DNA from: Brevundimonas sp. 357
GTDB lineage: Bacteria; Pseudomonadota; Alphaproteobacteria; Caulobacterales; Caulobacteraceae
Assembly: GCF_003938605.1 (NCBI RefSeq)
Contig: NZ_RHWX01000022.1
Span: 1 to 40,592 of the forward strand
Reading direction: 5' to 3'
Length of the DNA stretch: 40,592 bases
Positions 25,036 through 32,784 of the stretch are shown piece after piece (position 1 is the stretch's first letter; the number at the start of each line of letters is the position of its first letter). Under the pieces are notes generated by a model. It saw only the letters and a program-made list of their open reading frames with translations, did no database searches and had not been told where the DNA came from. The position numbers and the translations under genes were made by a program.

Positions 25036-25467
25036 TTAGCCCTCCACCACTTGAATGCCGATGGCGCGGGCCGAGCCCTCGATGATGCGCGACGCGGCGT
25101 CCAGGTCGTTCGCGTTCAGGTCTTTCATCTTCTTCTCGGCGATTTCGCGCAGTTGCGTCTGCGTGATCTTGCCGGCGAACTCGCGGCCGACGAGCTTTGC
25201 GCCCGACTTGATGCCAGCGGCTTGCTTCAGATACCAGGTCGCCGGCGGCGTCTTGGTGATGAAGGTGAACGACTTGTCCTGATAGACGGTGATGACGGTC
25301 GGAAGCGGGGTGCCCTTGGCTTCCTTCTCGGTCCGCGCGTTGAACTCCTTGCAGAAGCCCATGATGTTCACGCCGCGTTGACCCAGAGCCGGGCCGATCG
25401 GGGGCGAAGGCGTGGCCGAACCGGCCGGCACTTGCAGCTTGATATAGCCGAGAATCTTCTTGGCCAT
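25036..25467 (-). CDS. rplK: 50S ribosomal protein L11
   Basis: L11 binds the GTPase-associated region of 23S rRNA and is needed for RelA activation. The 143-aa protein starts [20 protein letters not shown] and shows the proline-rich [19 protein letters not shown] loop and a C-terminal RNA-binding domain. It leads a two-gene rplK-rplA operon, with its own promoter-like sequence after the nusG terminator. Confidence 0.98.
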   Translation of the reverse strand: MAKKILGYIKLQVPAGSATPSPPIGPALGQRGVNIMGFCKEFNARTEKEAKGTPLPTVITVYQDKSFTFITKTPPATWYLKQAAGIKSGAKLVGREFAGKITQTQLREIAEKKMKDLNANDLDAASRIIEGSARAIGIQVVEG

Positions 25468-25586
25468 TGGTCTCTCCTATGAATGACCCGGCGACGATGC
25501 GCCCGGCCGGTGAGCCGTGGTGCGGCATGGCTGCCTTCCACGGATTTGACGCCGGGCGACTCGAAGGCCGTCCAGCGAAGGCGCGC

Positions 25587-25614
25587 GTTTAGCAGGGGGA
25601 GGGATAGAAGGCAA
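25587..25614 (-). promoter_or_regulatory. Predicted rplKA promoter
   Basis: TTGCCT (25609-25614), a 16-nt spacer and CTAAAC (25587-25592), with TG just before the -10. It lies between the nusG terminator and rplK and gives a leader of about 110 nt. The match is moderate. Confidence 0.4.
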
Positions 25615-25670
25615 ATGGGCAGCGGGCGCGCCCCTCTCCCAATGGGAGGGGGAAACACCAGTCGAAACGC

Positions 25671-25694
25671 AAAACGGCGGCCCGGAGGCCGCCG
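25671..25694 (-). terminator. Intrinsic terminator after nusG
   Basis: An 8-bp GC stem (CGGCGGCC 25675-25682 with GGCCGCCG 25687-25694) and a CGGA loop, followed on the minus strand by TTTTGC. It lies about 30 nt after the nusG stop. A separate CCCCTCCCATTGGGAGAGG-like hairpin lies just beyond, near 25630-25652. Confidence 0.7.
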
Positions 25695-25724
25695 CTGCAT
25701 ACTTAGTAGAAAACGTCAGGCCGA

Positions 25725-26300
25725 TCAGGCGCTGACCTTCTCCACCTGATTGTACTCCAGCTCGACCGGGGTCGGACGGCCGAAGATCGAGACGGCCACG
25801 CGCAAGCGGGCGTTCTCTTCGTCGACGCTTTCGACCTGACCGTCGAAGCTGGCGAACGGACCGTCGATGACCTTGACGTTCTCGCCGATGTCGAAGCGGA
25901 TGGTGGGCTTCGGACGCTCGACGCCCTCTTCCACCTGGCCGATGATGTTCTGAACTTCACGTTCCGAGACCGGCAGGGGCTTGGTGCCGCCCGCGGCGCC
26001 CAGGAAGCCCGTGACCTTCGGCGTGTTCTTGACCAGGTGATAGGCCTCGTCGGTCATTTCCATCTTCACCAGGACGTAGCCCGGGAAGAATTTGCGCTCG
26101 GCGTTGACCTTCTTGCCGCGGCGGATCTCGATGACGTCCTCGGTCGGAACCAGGATTTCAGAGAAGGCGTCTTCCAGGCCCTGCTGCTTGGCCTGGTCGC
26201 GCAATTGCTCGGCGACCTTCTTCTCGAAGTTCGAATAGGCGTGGACGATGTACCACTTGTGGCGGGGGTTGGCCGCCGGCTTGGGCGCTGCATCAGTCAT
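25725..26300 (-). CDS. nusG: Transcription termination/antitermination protein NusG
   Basis: NusG binds the RNA polymerase clamp, suppresses pausing, and couples transcription to Rho or the ribosome. At 191 aa it has the NGN domain (KWYIVHAYSNFEKKV, FFPGYVLVKMEM) and a C-terminal KOW domain (IGENVKVIDGPFASFDGQV). I start it at 26300 because AAAGGAG lies 8 nt upstream. A start at 26324 would overlap secE and add eight residues. It is downstream of secE and followed by a terminator. Confidence 0.97.
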   Translation of the reverse strand: MTDAAPKPAANPRHKWYIVHAYSNFEKKVAEQLRDQAKQQGLEDAFSEILVPTEDVIEIRRGKKVNAERKFFPGYVLVKMEMTDEAYHLVKNTPKVTGFLGAAGGTKPLPVSEREVQNIIGQVEEGVERPKPTIRFDIGENVKVIDGPFASFDGQVESVDEENARLRVAVSIFGRPTPVELEYNQVEKVSA

Positions 26301-26313
26301 GTGCGCGGCTCCT

Positions 26314-26613
26314 TTATTGGCCAAGGCCGAGAATAAAGCGGGAAGCGAAGCCCAGACCCGTGTCGACGACCCAGAAGAAGGCGGCGGCGATCAGCACCAT
26401 GATGAAGACCATCACCGAGGTGATCCAGGTCTCCTTGCGGCTGGGCCACACGATCTTGCGGGCTTCAGCGCGAACTTCGCTGATGAACTGCGGAATGGAC
26501 GTCTTCTTCTTCGGCGCGGGCGCGTCGACGGCCACGGTCGCTGCGCCTTGCGCGGCTGCTGCGGTCTTGGTCCCCGTGGTGCGGCGGCCGCCCGGGGTCT
26601 TCGCCTTGGCCAT
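26314..26613 (-). CDS. secE: Preprotein translocase subunit SecE
   Basis: SecE clamps the SecY channel in the inner membrane. The 99-aa protein has an Ala/Thr/Lys-rich N-terminal extension (about 35 aa), the conserved amphipathic segment FISEVRAEARKIVWPSRKET, and a single transmembrane helix (about 66-90). I start it at the ATG at 26613 (MAKAKTPGG), since the in-frame extension upstream is Arg-rich and unlike the family. It lies 73 nt after tRNA-Trp, in the conserved tRNA-secE-nusG order. Confidence 0.96.
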   Translation of the reverse strand: MAKAKTPGGRRTTGTKTAAAAQGAATVAVDAPAPKKKTSIPQFISEVRAEARKIVWPSRKETWITSVMVFIMVLIAAAFFWVVDTGLGFASRFILGLGQ

Positions 26614-26686
26614 TTGACGTCTCTTCAACCTCTGGATCCCGCTGCTCCACATGGGAAGTCCCAGGCGATCGCAACAGGGGGAATGG

Positions 26687-26759
26687 CAGGAGTGGAGGGA
26701 CTCGAACCCCCGGCCCTCGGTTTTGGAGACCGATGCTCTACCAGCTGAGCTACACTCCT
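26687..26759 (-). tRNA. tRNA-Trp (anticodon CCA)
   Basis: The 73-nt tRNA folds into the full cloverleaf. The 7-bp acceptor AGGAGTG/CACTCCT carries discriminator G, and the D arm is GCTC-AGCTGGTA-GAGC. The anticodon stem TCGGT/ACCGA encloses the CTCCAAA loop, giving CCA. The T arm contains GGTTCGAGTCC. CCA is not encoded after the discriminator. It is the standard neighbour of secE-nusG. Confidence 0.97.
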
Positions 26760-26827
26760 AGTGTCCCGGACAAAGATCAGCGCGCCGTGGATATCCACCC
26801 AGCGGCGCGACCCTCGCCAGAGGGGGG

Positions 26828-26856
26828 CGTATGCCCGAGCCCCACCGTCATTTCAA
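26828..26856 (-). promoter_or_regulatory. Predicted promoter of tRNA-Trp-secE-nusG
   Basis: TTGAAA (26851-26856), a 17-nt spacer and CATACG (26828-26833) on the minus strand, about 70 nt upstream of the tRNA. It is the best housekeeping-type match between the tRNA and the upstream gene. Confidence 0.5.
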
Positions 26857-26897
26857 GGGCCATCTGCGCCGCAGACGCGCGAAGTCGCGGATTTTCC

Positions 26898-27428
26898 TCA
26901 GAACAGACGCGCCACGGCGCTGGGCTCATAGCTCAGCCCTTTCACCAGGGCGTCGGAATCGCCGATCGAGAAGGTCTGGGCCCGGCTGCGGCCGTCCACC
27001 ACCGCCACCGCCTCGATCTCTTCGGGAATCACCTTGACCACCGCCACGGCGTCGCCGCCCGGCGCCCAGGGGCTGAGGTCGGGCGAGCGGGCGATGATCA
27101 GGTCGTTCAGCCGCTTCACCTCGTCGCCGTCCGTGACCTCCTCGGCGCGGCCGTCGATGGAGACGCCGACCGCCTCCCCTTCCTCGCCCACGCCCCGCAC
27201 GGCCACGCCGACGCGCGGGTCGGCGGTCAGGTTCTTCAGCTTCTCGCTGTCGCGGGCGGTGACGAAATAGAGGTTCAGCCCGTCGTTCAGATAGCCCAGC
27301 GTCGCCGCCTGCGGCCGTCCGTCGGCCCGGTTCACGGCCAGGGTCATCAGCTTCTGGCTGTCCAGCAGCTTGAGGATGGCGGCCACCGCGCCGCCGTGGA
27401 TCGGGGTGATGCGCGAGGTCGAGCTCAT
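26898..27428 (-). CDS. Pyridoxamine 5'-phosphate oxidase-like flavin-binding protein
   Basis: A 176-aa split-barrel protein of the PNPOx-like/general-stress family that binds FMN, F420 or heme. The fold is indicated by LMTLAVNRADGRPQAATLGYLN, LYFVTARDSEKLKNLTADPRVGVAV and a middle segment VSIDGRAEEVTDGDE. The true substrate is unknown. An FNR-type box (27483-27496) lies 55 nt before the start, with CAAACT at the spacing expected for class II activation. The gene is therefore probably induced when oxygen is low. Confidence 0.82.
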   Translation of the reverse strand: MSSTSRITPIHGGAVAAILKLLDSQKLMTLAVNRADGRPQAATLGYLNDGLNLYFVTARDSEKLKNLTADPRVGVAVRGVGEEGEAVGVSIDGRAEEVTDGDEVKRLNDLIIARSPDLSPWAPGGDAVAVVKVIPEEIEAVAVVDGRSRAQTFSIGDSDALVKGLSYEPSAVARLF

Positions 27429-27482
27429 GGCGTTTCTCCAGAAGATGACGAGGCAGTTTGGCTGGGCAGCTTCGACGCAGCC

Positions 27483-27496
27483 TTGACGCAGATCAA
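27483..27496. promoter_or_regulatory. FNR-type box TTGAC-GCAG-ATCAA
   Basis: One mismatch from TTGAT-N4-ATCAA. It lies between the divergent PNPOx-like gene and the 141-aa gene. A -10-like hexamer stands exactly 22 nt away on each side: CAAACT for the minus-strand gene (27455-27460) and TCCAAT for the plus-strand gene (27519-27524). The FNR-type regulator gene is 0.5 kb away. Confidence 0.7.
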
Positions 27497-27530
27497 GGCG
27501 ACTGGACGCCGCTTCGGTTCCAATGCCCCC

Positions 27531-27956
27531 ATGACAGAGTCCCGCTTCGCGTCCGATGCGCCTCGCCTGGAGGTGGCCCCCCTCAGCGAAGCCGAGGCGC
27601 CCGCCGCCTTCGCCCTGGCGCGGCTGTGGCGGCCCAATCTGAAGCCGGGCCAGTGGGACGCCTTCCTGACCGCCTGGCGCGCCGCCCCGGAAAGCCGGGG
27701 CATCCTCAGCGCCCGGAACCAGCGCGGCGGGGTTCTGGGCTTCGTCAGTTGGTGGCGGCAGCCCGATCTGGAGTACGGCGAGACCCTGTGGGCCGGTCCC
27801 TTCGTGGTGCGTGAAATGGGCGTGCGCCCCCTGGTGCGGCAGAGCCTGGCCGTCGAACTGACCGCCCTCGCCTGCCAGCTGGGCGCGCGGCTGCGCTACG
27901 CCGAGGAAGCCATCGCGCCGGACTGCGCCGCCGAACTGAAGGCTAGGACAGGCTGA
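27531..27956 (+). CDS. Uncharacterised 141-aa protein, possibly GNAT-like
   Basis: I do not recognise it. The protein is soluble, with an acidic start, a central GILSARNQRGGVLGFVSWWRQ strand-like segment and WAGPFVVREMG. This could fit a degenerate acetyltransferase fold (beta4/beta5 with substrate side), but the acetyl-CoA loop is not evident. It lies between an FNR-type box and the fnr-like gene, 59 nt upstream of the latter, so the two could be cotranscribed. The class II start predicted from the box falls on the A of its ATG, so the message could be leaderless. Confidence 0.65.
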   Translation: MTESRFASDAPRLEVAPLSEAEAPAAFALARLWRPNLKPGQWDAFLTAWRAAPESRGILSARNQRGGVLGFVSWWRQPDLEYGETLWAGPFVVREMGVRPLVRQSLAVELTALACQLGARLRYAEEAIAPDCAAELKARTG

Positions 27957-28015
27957 CCTATTCGGAATCAGCCCCCTATCGCCTAGACTACCGCGCTATT
28001 CGGGAGACGACGTTC

Positions 28016-28756
28016 GTGAACACCGCTGCGGCCCGGGCCGAAATCGAAGAGGTGCGTCTGGAAGACGTCCATCCCTGCTCCACCTGCGGCGCCCGCCCGC
28101 TAGGCGTCTGCGCGGACCTGAAGGGTCATGAGCTGCAGAGCATGGCCTGCGCCAGCGAAAGCGTCACCGCCCAGCCGGGCCAGGCCCTGTTCCATGAGGG
28201 CGATCCGAACCCCTATGTCTTCAACGTCGTGGACGGGGCGGTGAAGCTGTATCGTCTGCTGCCCGACGGACGACGCCAGATCACCGGCTTCCTGTTCCAA
28301 GGCGACTTCCTGGGCCTGGGCGGGCGCGGGCCGTCCAGCTTCACCGCCGAGGCTTTGACGCCGCTGAACGCCTGCCGCTTCCGGCGCGGCGACTTCGATC
28401 AACTGCTGAACGCCCTGCCTGCGCTGGAGCACCGTCTGGTGGCCCTGGCCGGGGACGAACTGATGGCCGCGCAGGAGCAGATCGTCCTGCTGGGCCGCAA
28501 GACCGCGCGCGAGCGGCTGGCCAGCTTCCTGACCCGCCTGTCCGAGCGACAGGTGCAGCTGGGCGGCGCCGTGGGCCACGTTCACCTGCCGATGACGCGG
28601 CTGGACATCGCCGACTATCTGGGCCTGACGATCGAGACGGTCAGCCGGGTCTTCACCCAGTTCAAGACCTCGGGCCTGATCCAGCTTCTGCCGGGCAATG
28701 ACGTCGCCCTGCCCGATCCGGCCGCGCTGAAGACCCTGGGCGAAGGCGCCGCCTGA
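28016..28756 (+). CDS. FNR/FnrL-type oxygen-sensing Crp-family regulator
   Basis: A global regulator that senses oxygen through a [4Fe-4S] cluster and activates low-oxygen respiration genes. It has 246 aa with a GTG start (28016) after a GGGAGA site. The four likely cluster ligands are C21, C24, C32 (C-x2-C-x7-C) and C120. A cyclic-nucleotide-like beta-roll covers about 45-135, a dimer helix about 140-170, and a helix-turn-helix about 194-221 with E207, S210 and R211. These side chains read TTGAT half sites in FNR. Fitting boxes stand in front of cydA/cydD, the PNPOx-like gene, ompW and the 36.1-kb unit. Confidence 0.9.
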   Translation: MNTAAARAEIEEVRLEDVHPCSTCGARPLGVCADLKGHELQSMACASESVTAQPGQALFHEGDPNPYVFNVVDGAVKLYRLLPDGRRQITGFLFQGDFLGLGGRGPSSFTAEALTPLNACRFRRGDFDQLLNALPALEHRLVALAGDELMAAQEQIVLLGRKTARERLASFLTRLSERQVQLGGAVGHVHLPMTRLDIADYLGLTIETVSRVFTQFKTSGLIQLLPGNDVALPDPAALKTLGEGAA

Positions 28757-28817
28757 TCTTGGGCTAAAGGGATAGGGGGACGCGGCCTGACGTTCCGCGC
28801 CCCTCCCCGCATCGGCT

Positions 28818-29471
28818 TTAGAATTTGCGGCCGACGCCCACCGACACGACCCAAGGGTCCAGGCTGACGCTGCTCTTCAGCGCGCCGCCGTTGATCTTGG
28901 CGTCTGTGTCGAACCACACCTTCTTGGCGTCCAGGTTCAGCGTCCACGGGCCGGAAATGTTCCAGTCGGCCCCGGCCTGAAGCGCGACGCCGAAGCCGTC
29001 GTCCAGATCGACCTCGAAGCCGTTCTTATCCTTGCCGCTGAAGAAGGCCATGTAGCTGACGCCCGCTCCGACATAGGGGCTGACCGTCGCGTTCGGCGTC
29101 GGGCGGTATTGCAGCGTCACCACCGGCGGCAGCACCCAGGTCTCATGCACGGCCACATCGGTCGCCCCGCCCTTGGCCCGCACCTCGTGCTGGGTCGCGC
29201 CCAGGATGGCCTCGACGGCCCAGTGGTCGGCGACGAAATAGGTGAAGCCCAGCGTCGGCATCCAGTCGTCGCCCACATCGGCCTTCAGGCCGCTGTCGGC
29301 CCCGGCGGCGGTGACGATGGCGTCATCGGCCTGCGGCAGGACGCCGGTCATGCGGGCCGTGATGATCAACGAGCCCTTGCCTACCTGTTCAAGCGCGGCG
29401 TTCTGGGCCGAGGCGGCGCCCGCGACGGCCAGCAGGCTGACGGAAGCGATCAATGCGGCGGCGGTTTTCAT
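28818..29471 (-). CDS. OmpW-family outer membrane protein
   Basis: A predicted eight-stranded outer-membrane beta-barrel of the OmpW family, 217 aa. The start at 29471 gives a clean signal peptide (MKTAAALIASVSLLAVAGAASAQ). Typical features are GSLIITARMTGVLP, PTLGFTYFVADHWAVE, LPPVVTLQYRP, PYVGAGVSYMAFF, and a C-terminal GVGRKF ending in Phe as barrels do. A longer open frame to 29693 has no export signal and is rejected. OmpW is under FNR control in enterobacteria, and a degenerate FNR box lies about 90 nt upstream here. Confidence 0.92.
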   Translation of the reverse strand: MKTAAALIASVSLLAVAGAASAQNAALEQVGKGSLIITARMTGVLPQADDAIVTAAGADSGLKADVGDDWMPTLGFTYFVADHWAVEAILGATQHEVRAKGGATDVAVHETWVLPPVVTLQYRPTPNATVSPYVGAGVSYMAFFSGKDKNGFEVDLDDGFGVALQAGADWNISGPWTLNLDAKKVWFDTDAKINGGALKSSVSLDPWVVSVGVGRKF

Positions 29472-29557
29472 CGGTTCAATCCCCGACATTCGCCGGATCG
29501 GGAGAGGGTCCGGCTTCGATGTCTTCATGACCATGCGTCCGCCCTGATCACGCCGCC

Positions 29558-29571
29558 TTGATCCAGCGCAA
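29558..29571. promoter_or_regulatory. Degenerate FNR-type box TTGAT-CCAG-CGCAA before ompW
   Basis: One perfect half site and one CGCAA half site. On the minus strand, CATGGT (29530-29535) stands 22 nt from the box edge, the class II spacing for ompW. Confidence 0.45.
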
Positions 29572-29601
29572 GTCATGGAAATTTCGTCGATTTCATCCAA
29601 G

Positions 29602-29633
29602 AAAAATCCCCTCCGGCCAGCGCCGAAGGGGAT
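29602..29633 (-). terminator. Intrinsic terminator after cydX
   Basis: ATCCCCTTCGGC pairs with GCCGGAGGGGAT across a short loop (29607-29633), with one interior mismatch, and is followed on the minus strand by TTTTTC. It closes the cydABX operon before ompW. Confidence 0.78.
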
Positions 29634-29661
29634 CTTTCGTCTGTCCGTCAGATGACGGGGG

Positions 29662-29781
29662 TCAGGGTTCCGAGTGACCCTCGTCGCCTTCATCGAACAG
29701 GCGGAACTCGTGCCACAGGCCGTTCAGGACGCCGAAGGCCACCGCCAGGCCGAGGCCCAGGATCCAGGCGAAATACCACAT
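29662..29781 (-). CDS. cydX: Cytochrome bd small subunit CydX
   Basis: A 39-aa single-pass membrane protein that stabilises cytochrome bd oxidase and its hemes. It begins MWYFAWILGLGLAVAFGV, the hallmark CydX/CbdX start, with one transmembrane helix (about 3-22), then NGLWHEF and an acidic tail. AAAGGAGATCATCTC precedes the ATG. It lies 22 nt after cydB and before the operon terminator. Its small size makes it easy to miss. Confidence 0.93.
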   Translation of the reverse strand: MWYFAWILGLGLAVAFGVLNGLWHEFRLFDEGDEGHSEP

Positions 29782-29803
29782 GAGATGATCTCCTTTCGCG
29801 GGA

Positions 29804-30952
29804 TCAGTAGAGGTCGGGGTTGGTCTTCAGCTCAGCCTCGGTCGAACGGCCCCACAGCACCTTGTAGACCCAGGAGGTGTAGAGCAGGACGAAGGGCAGG
29901 AAGACCGCCACCACGATCAGCATGATGAACAGGGTCGTATGGCTGGACGAGGCGTTCCACACCGTCAGGCTGGACTGGGCGTTGATCGAGCTGGGCAGGA
30001 TGAAGGGGAACATCGACAGGCCGACCGTCGAGATGATCCCGACCGCCGAGGCCGACGAGCCGCCGAAGGCCATCACCGCCGACTTGCGCCACATCCCCAG
30101 CAGACCGACCGCGGCGCCGGCGAAGCCGAGAACCGGAGCGATGATCATCCACGGATAGCGGCCGTAGTTGTCCATCCAGGCGCCGGGCGCGGCCTCGACC
30201 GCCGTACGCAGCGGGTTGGAGACGCCGGCCGTGTCCACCACGCCGGTGATGCGGAAGCCCATGTCGCCGAAGGCTGCCATGGCGCCGCCGATGGCGAACA
30301 GCACCAGGCTGGCCGCGCCGGCGACGGTGCCGATGGCGCGGGCGCGCTTCAGCACCGGGCCTTCTTCGCCCTTGATCGCCAGCCAGGCCGCGCCGTGCAG
30401 CACCAGCATGGAGACCGACAGCAGGCCGCAGATCAGGGTGAAGGGGGTGAACAGGCCCAGCAGGCTGCCTTCGTAGAAGCTGCGCAGGTCGCTATCCAGG
30501 CGGAAGGGGGCGCCCAGCAGGACGTTGCCGACGGCCACGCCGAACACCAGGGCGGGAACGAAGCTGCCGATGAACAGGCCCCAGTCCCACATGGAGCGCC
30601 AGCGCGCCTCAGGCCGCTTGGAGCGATATTTGAACGACACGGGCCGCAATATCAGTGCGGACAGCACCAGGAACATCGCCAGGTAGAAGCCCGAGAAGCT
30701 GACGGCGTAGACCTGGGGCCAGGCGGCGAAGATCGCCGCCCCGCCGACGATAAACCAGACCTGGTTGCCTTCCCAGGTCGCGCTCACGGTGTTGATGACC
30801 ATGCGGCGCTCTGCGTCCGTCTTGGCGACGAAGGGCAGCAGGGCGCCGACGCCCATGTCGAACCCGTCGGTCAGGGCGAAGCCGATCAGCAACACGCCCA
30901 GCAGTCCCCACCAGATCAGGCGGAGGGTGGTGTAGTCGAGGGGAAGTTCCAT
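29804..30952 (-). CDS. cydB: Cytochrome bd ubiquinol oxidase subunit II
   Basis: The integral membrane partner of CydA, 382 aa with about nine hydrophobic helices. It starts MELPLDYTTLRLIWWGLLGV and has GFALTDGFDMGVGALLPFV near residue 25, carrying the conserved acidic residue for heme or proton contact. ATWEGNQVWFIVGG follows near 60 and LYTSWVYKVLWG near the end. It lies 25 nt after cydA and 22 nt before cydX. Confidence 0.97.
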   Translation of the reverse strand: MELPLDYTTLRLIWWGLLGVLLIGFALTDGFDMGVGALLPFVAKTDAERRMVINTVSATWEGNQVWFIVGGAAIFAAWPQVYAVSFSGFYLAMFLVLSALILRPVSFKYRSKRPEARWRSMWDWGLFIGSFVPALVFGVAVGNVLLGAPFRLDSDLRSFYEGSLLGLFTPFTLICGLLSVSMLVLHGAAWLAIKGEEGPVLKRARAIGTVAGAASLVLFAIGGAMAAFGDMGFRITGVVDTAGVSNPLRTAVEAAPGAWMDNYGRYPWMIIAPVLGFAGAAVGLLGMWRKSAVMAFGGSSASAVGIISTVGLSMFPFILPSSINAQSSLTVWNASSSHTTLFIMLIVVAVFLPFVLLYTSWVYKVLWGRSTEAELKTNPDLY

Positions 30953-30977
30953 CTCTCTTTTTCCTTCAACGACCGGG

Positions 30978-32546
30978 TCAGACGACCGCGGGCTCGCCTT
31001 CCGTGATGGCGTCGGCTTCGCGGGCTTCCTGTTCGGCGAACGGTCCCTTCTTGACCGCGCGCAGGATCATGCCGACCTCGACGACGGCGAGCACGCCGTA
31101 CAGCAGGGTGAAGCAGATGATCGTGGTCAGCAGTTGCGGCACGCCCAGGCTGGACACGCCCAGGAAGGTCGGCAGAACGCCTTCCACGGCCCAGGGCTGA
31201 CGCCCCACTTCGGCCAGCAGCCAGCCGGACTCGATGGCGATCCACGGCAGCGGGATGGCCAGGACGGCCAGGCGCAGGAACCACTTCGTCTCATGCTTGC
31301 GCAGGGTGCACAGGATGAAGGCCGTTCCGAACAGGCCGATCATCAGGAAGCCGATGCCCGCCATGAAGCGGAAGACCCAGAACATCAGCGGCACGTTCGG
31401 CACGGTCGACCAGGCGGCCTGCTGGATCTGCTGCGGCGTGGCCGTGCGCGGATCCTCGACGTAACGCTTCAGCAGCAGGCCGTAGCCCAGGTCGTTGCGG
31501 ACCGTCTCGAACTGACCGCGCGCGGCCATGTCCGTGGGGTCGGCCTTGACCTTCTCCAGGGCGTCATAGGCGACGACGCCGCGTTCGATGCGGTCCTCGG
31601 CGACGGCGACCAGCTCCAGGATGCCTTCGACAGGCTTGTCGATGCTGCGCGTCGAGATCAGGCCCAGGACGTAGGGCACCTTGACCTCGAAGTGGGTATG
31701 GCGGTCCTCAAGGCTGGGCAGGCCGAACAGGGTCAGACCGGCCGGGGCCTCTTCGGTGCGCCACATGGCTTCCAGGGCGGCCAGCTTCATCTTCTGGTTG
31801 TCGGTCAGGGCGTAGCCCGACTCATCGCCCAGAACGACCACCGACAGCGACGACAGCAGGCCGAACGCCGCGGCGACCGTCATCGACCGCTTGGCGAAGC
31901 CCTTGTGCTTGCCCTTCAGCAGATAGAAGGCCGAGATGCCCAGCACGACCACGGCGGCGCAGACGTAACCGGCCGAGACGGTGTGCACGAACTTGGCCTG
32001 GGCCACCGGGTTGAAGATAACCGCCATGAAGTCGGTGACTTCCATGCGCATGGTGTCGGGGTTGAAGGCGGCGCCGACCGGGTTCTGCATCCAGCCGTTG
32101 GCGGCCAGAATCCACAGGGCCGACAGGTTGGTGCCGAGCGCGACCATGAAGGTGACGAACAGGTGGGCGTGCGGCTTCAGCTTGTCCCAGCCGAAGAACA
32201 TCAGGCCGACGAAGGTCGCCTCCATGAAGAAGGCCATCAGGCCCTCGATGGCCAGCGGCGCCCCGAAGATGTCCCCGACGTAGTGGGAATAGTAGCTCCA
32301 GTTCATGCCGAACTGGAATTCCATCGTCAGGCCGGTGGCGACGCCCAGCACGAAGTTGATGCCGAAGATCGCGCCCCAGAAACGGGTGATCGTCCGCCAG
32401 ATCGGCCGACGGGTCATCACATAGATGCTCTCCATGATGACCAGCATGAAGGAGAGGCCCAATGTGAGGGGCACGAACAGAAAGTGGTATAGCGCCGTCA
32501 GTGCGAACTGAAGGCGTGAAAGGTCTACGACCGCCAGGTCGATCAT
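30978..32546 (-). CDS. cydA: Cytochrome bd ubiquinol oxidase subunit I
   Basis: The heme-bearing subunit of the high-affinity quinol oxidase, 522 aa. The heme ligands and channel residues known from E. coli are present with an offset of two: H21, H188, E101 and E109. The FWVFRFM segment holds the Met ligand. DESGYALTDNQKMKLAALEA and GRQPWAVEGVLPT show the long-Q-loop (E. coli-type) class. I start at the ATG at 32546 with AGGAG upstream; ten codons further upstream there is a worse start. It is controlled from the shared region with cydD, which has a perfect FNR box. Confidence 0.97.
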   Translation of the reverse strand: MIDLAVVDLSRLQFALTALYHFLFVPLTLGLSFMLVIMESIYVMTRRPIWRTITRFWGAIFGINFVLGVATGLTMEFQFGMNWSYYSHYVGDIFGAPLAIEGLMAFFMEATFVGLMFFGWDKLKPHAHLFVTFMVALGTNLSALWILAANGWMQNPVGAAFNPDTMRMEVTDFMAVIFNPVAQAKFVHTVSAGYVCAAVVVLGISAFYLLKGKHKGFAKRSMTVAAAFGLLSSLSVVVLGDESGYALTDNQKMKLAALEAMWRTEEAPAGLTLFGLPSLEDRHTHFEVKVPYVLGLISTRSIDKPVEGILELVAVAEDRIERGVVAYDALEKVKADPTDMAARGQFETVRNDLGYGLLLKRYVEDPRTATPQQIQQAAWSTVPNVPLMFWVFRFMAGIGFLMIGLFGTAFILCTLRKHETKWFLRLAVLAIPLPWIAIESGWLLAEVGRQPWAVEGVLPTFLGVSSLGVPQLLTTIICFTLLYGVLAVVEVGMILRAVKKGPFAEQEAREADAITEGEPAVV

Positions 32547-32594
32547 CGTTCCAGGCTCCTGACCGCCAGCCCCCATCGACCGGCGTTCTACTCT

Positions 32595-32664
32595 AACCTA
32601 AAGCAGCGCCGTCTGGCGCGCCTTGATCCTGATCAAAGCCAGAGACAGCGACTTGAACTAGAGG
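32595..32664. promoter_or_regulatory. Divergent cydA/cydD promoters around one perfect FNR box
   Basis: TTGAT-CCTG-ATCAA (32623-32636) matches the FNR consensus exactly. Exactly 22 nt to the left lies TAGGTT (32595-32600, minus strand, for cydA). Exactly 22 nt to the right lies TAGAGG (32659-32664, plus strand, for cydD). Both fit a box centred at -41.5, so one FNR dimer site could serve both promoters. Confidence 0.75.
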
Positions 32665-32784
32665 GCGTTTCGCCCAAAGACCTTTCGCCACATAGGCTTT
32701 TTGCCCCATCCTCTATCGTCGCCGGTTACGGTGGATGAGGCCGGATCAGGCCCGCTTTCCCAGAACGGCGCACCAGGAGACGTG

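Noticed and set aside
29472..29693. A longer start for the OmpW protein
   Set aside because: It would bury the signal peptide 74 residues inside the protein and cross the promoter and part of the cydX terminator.
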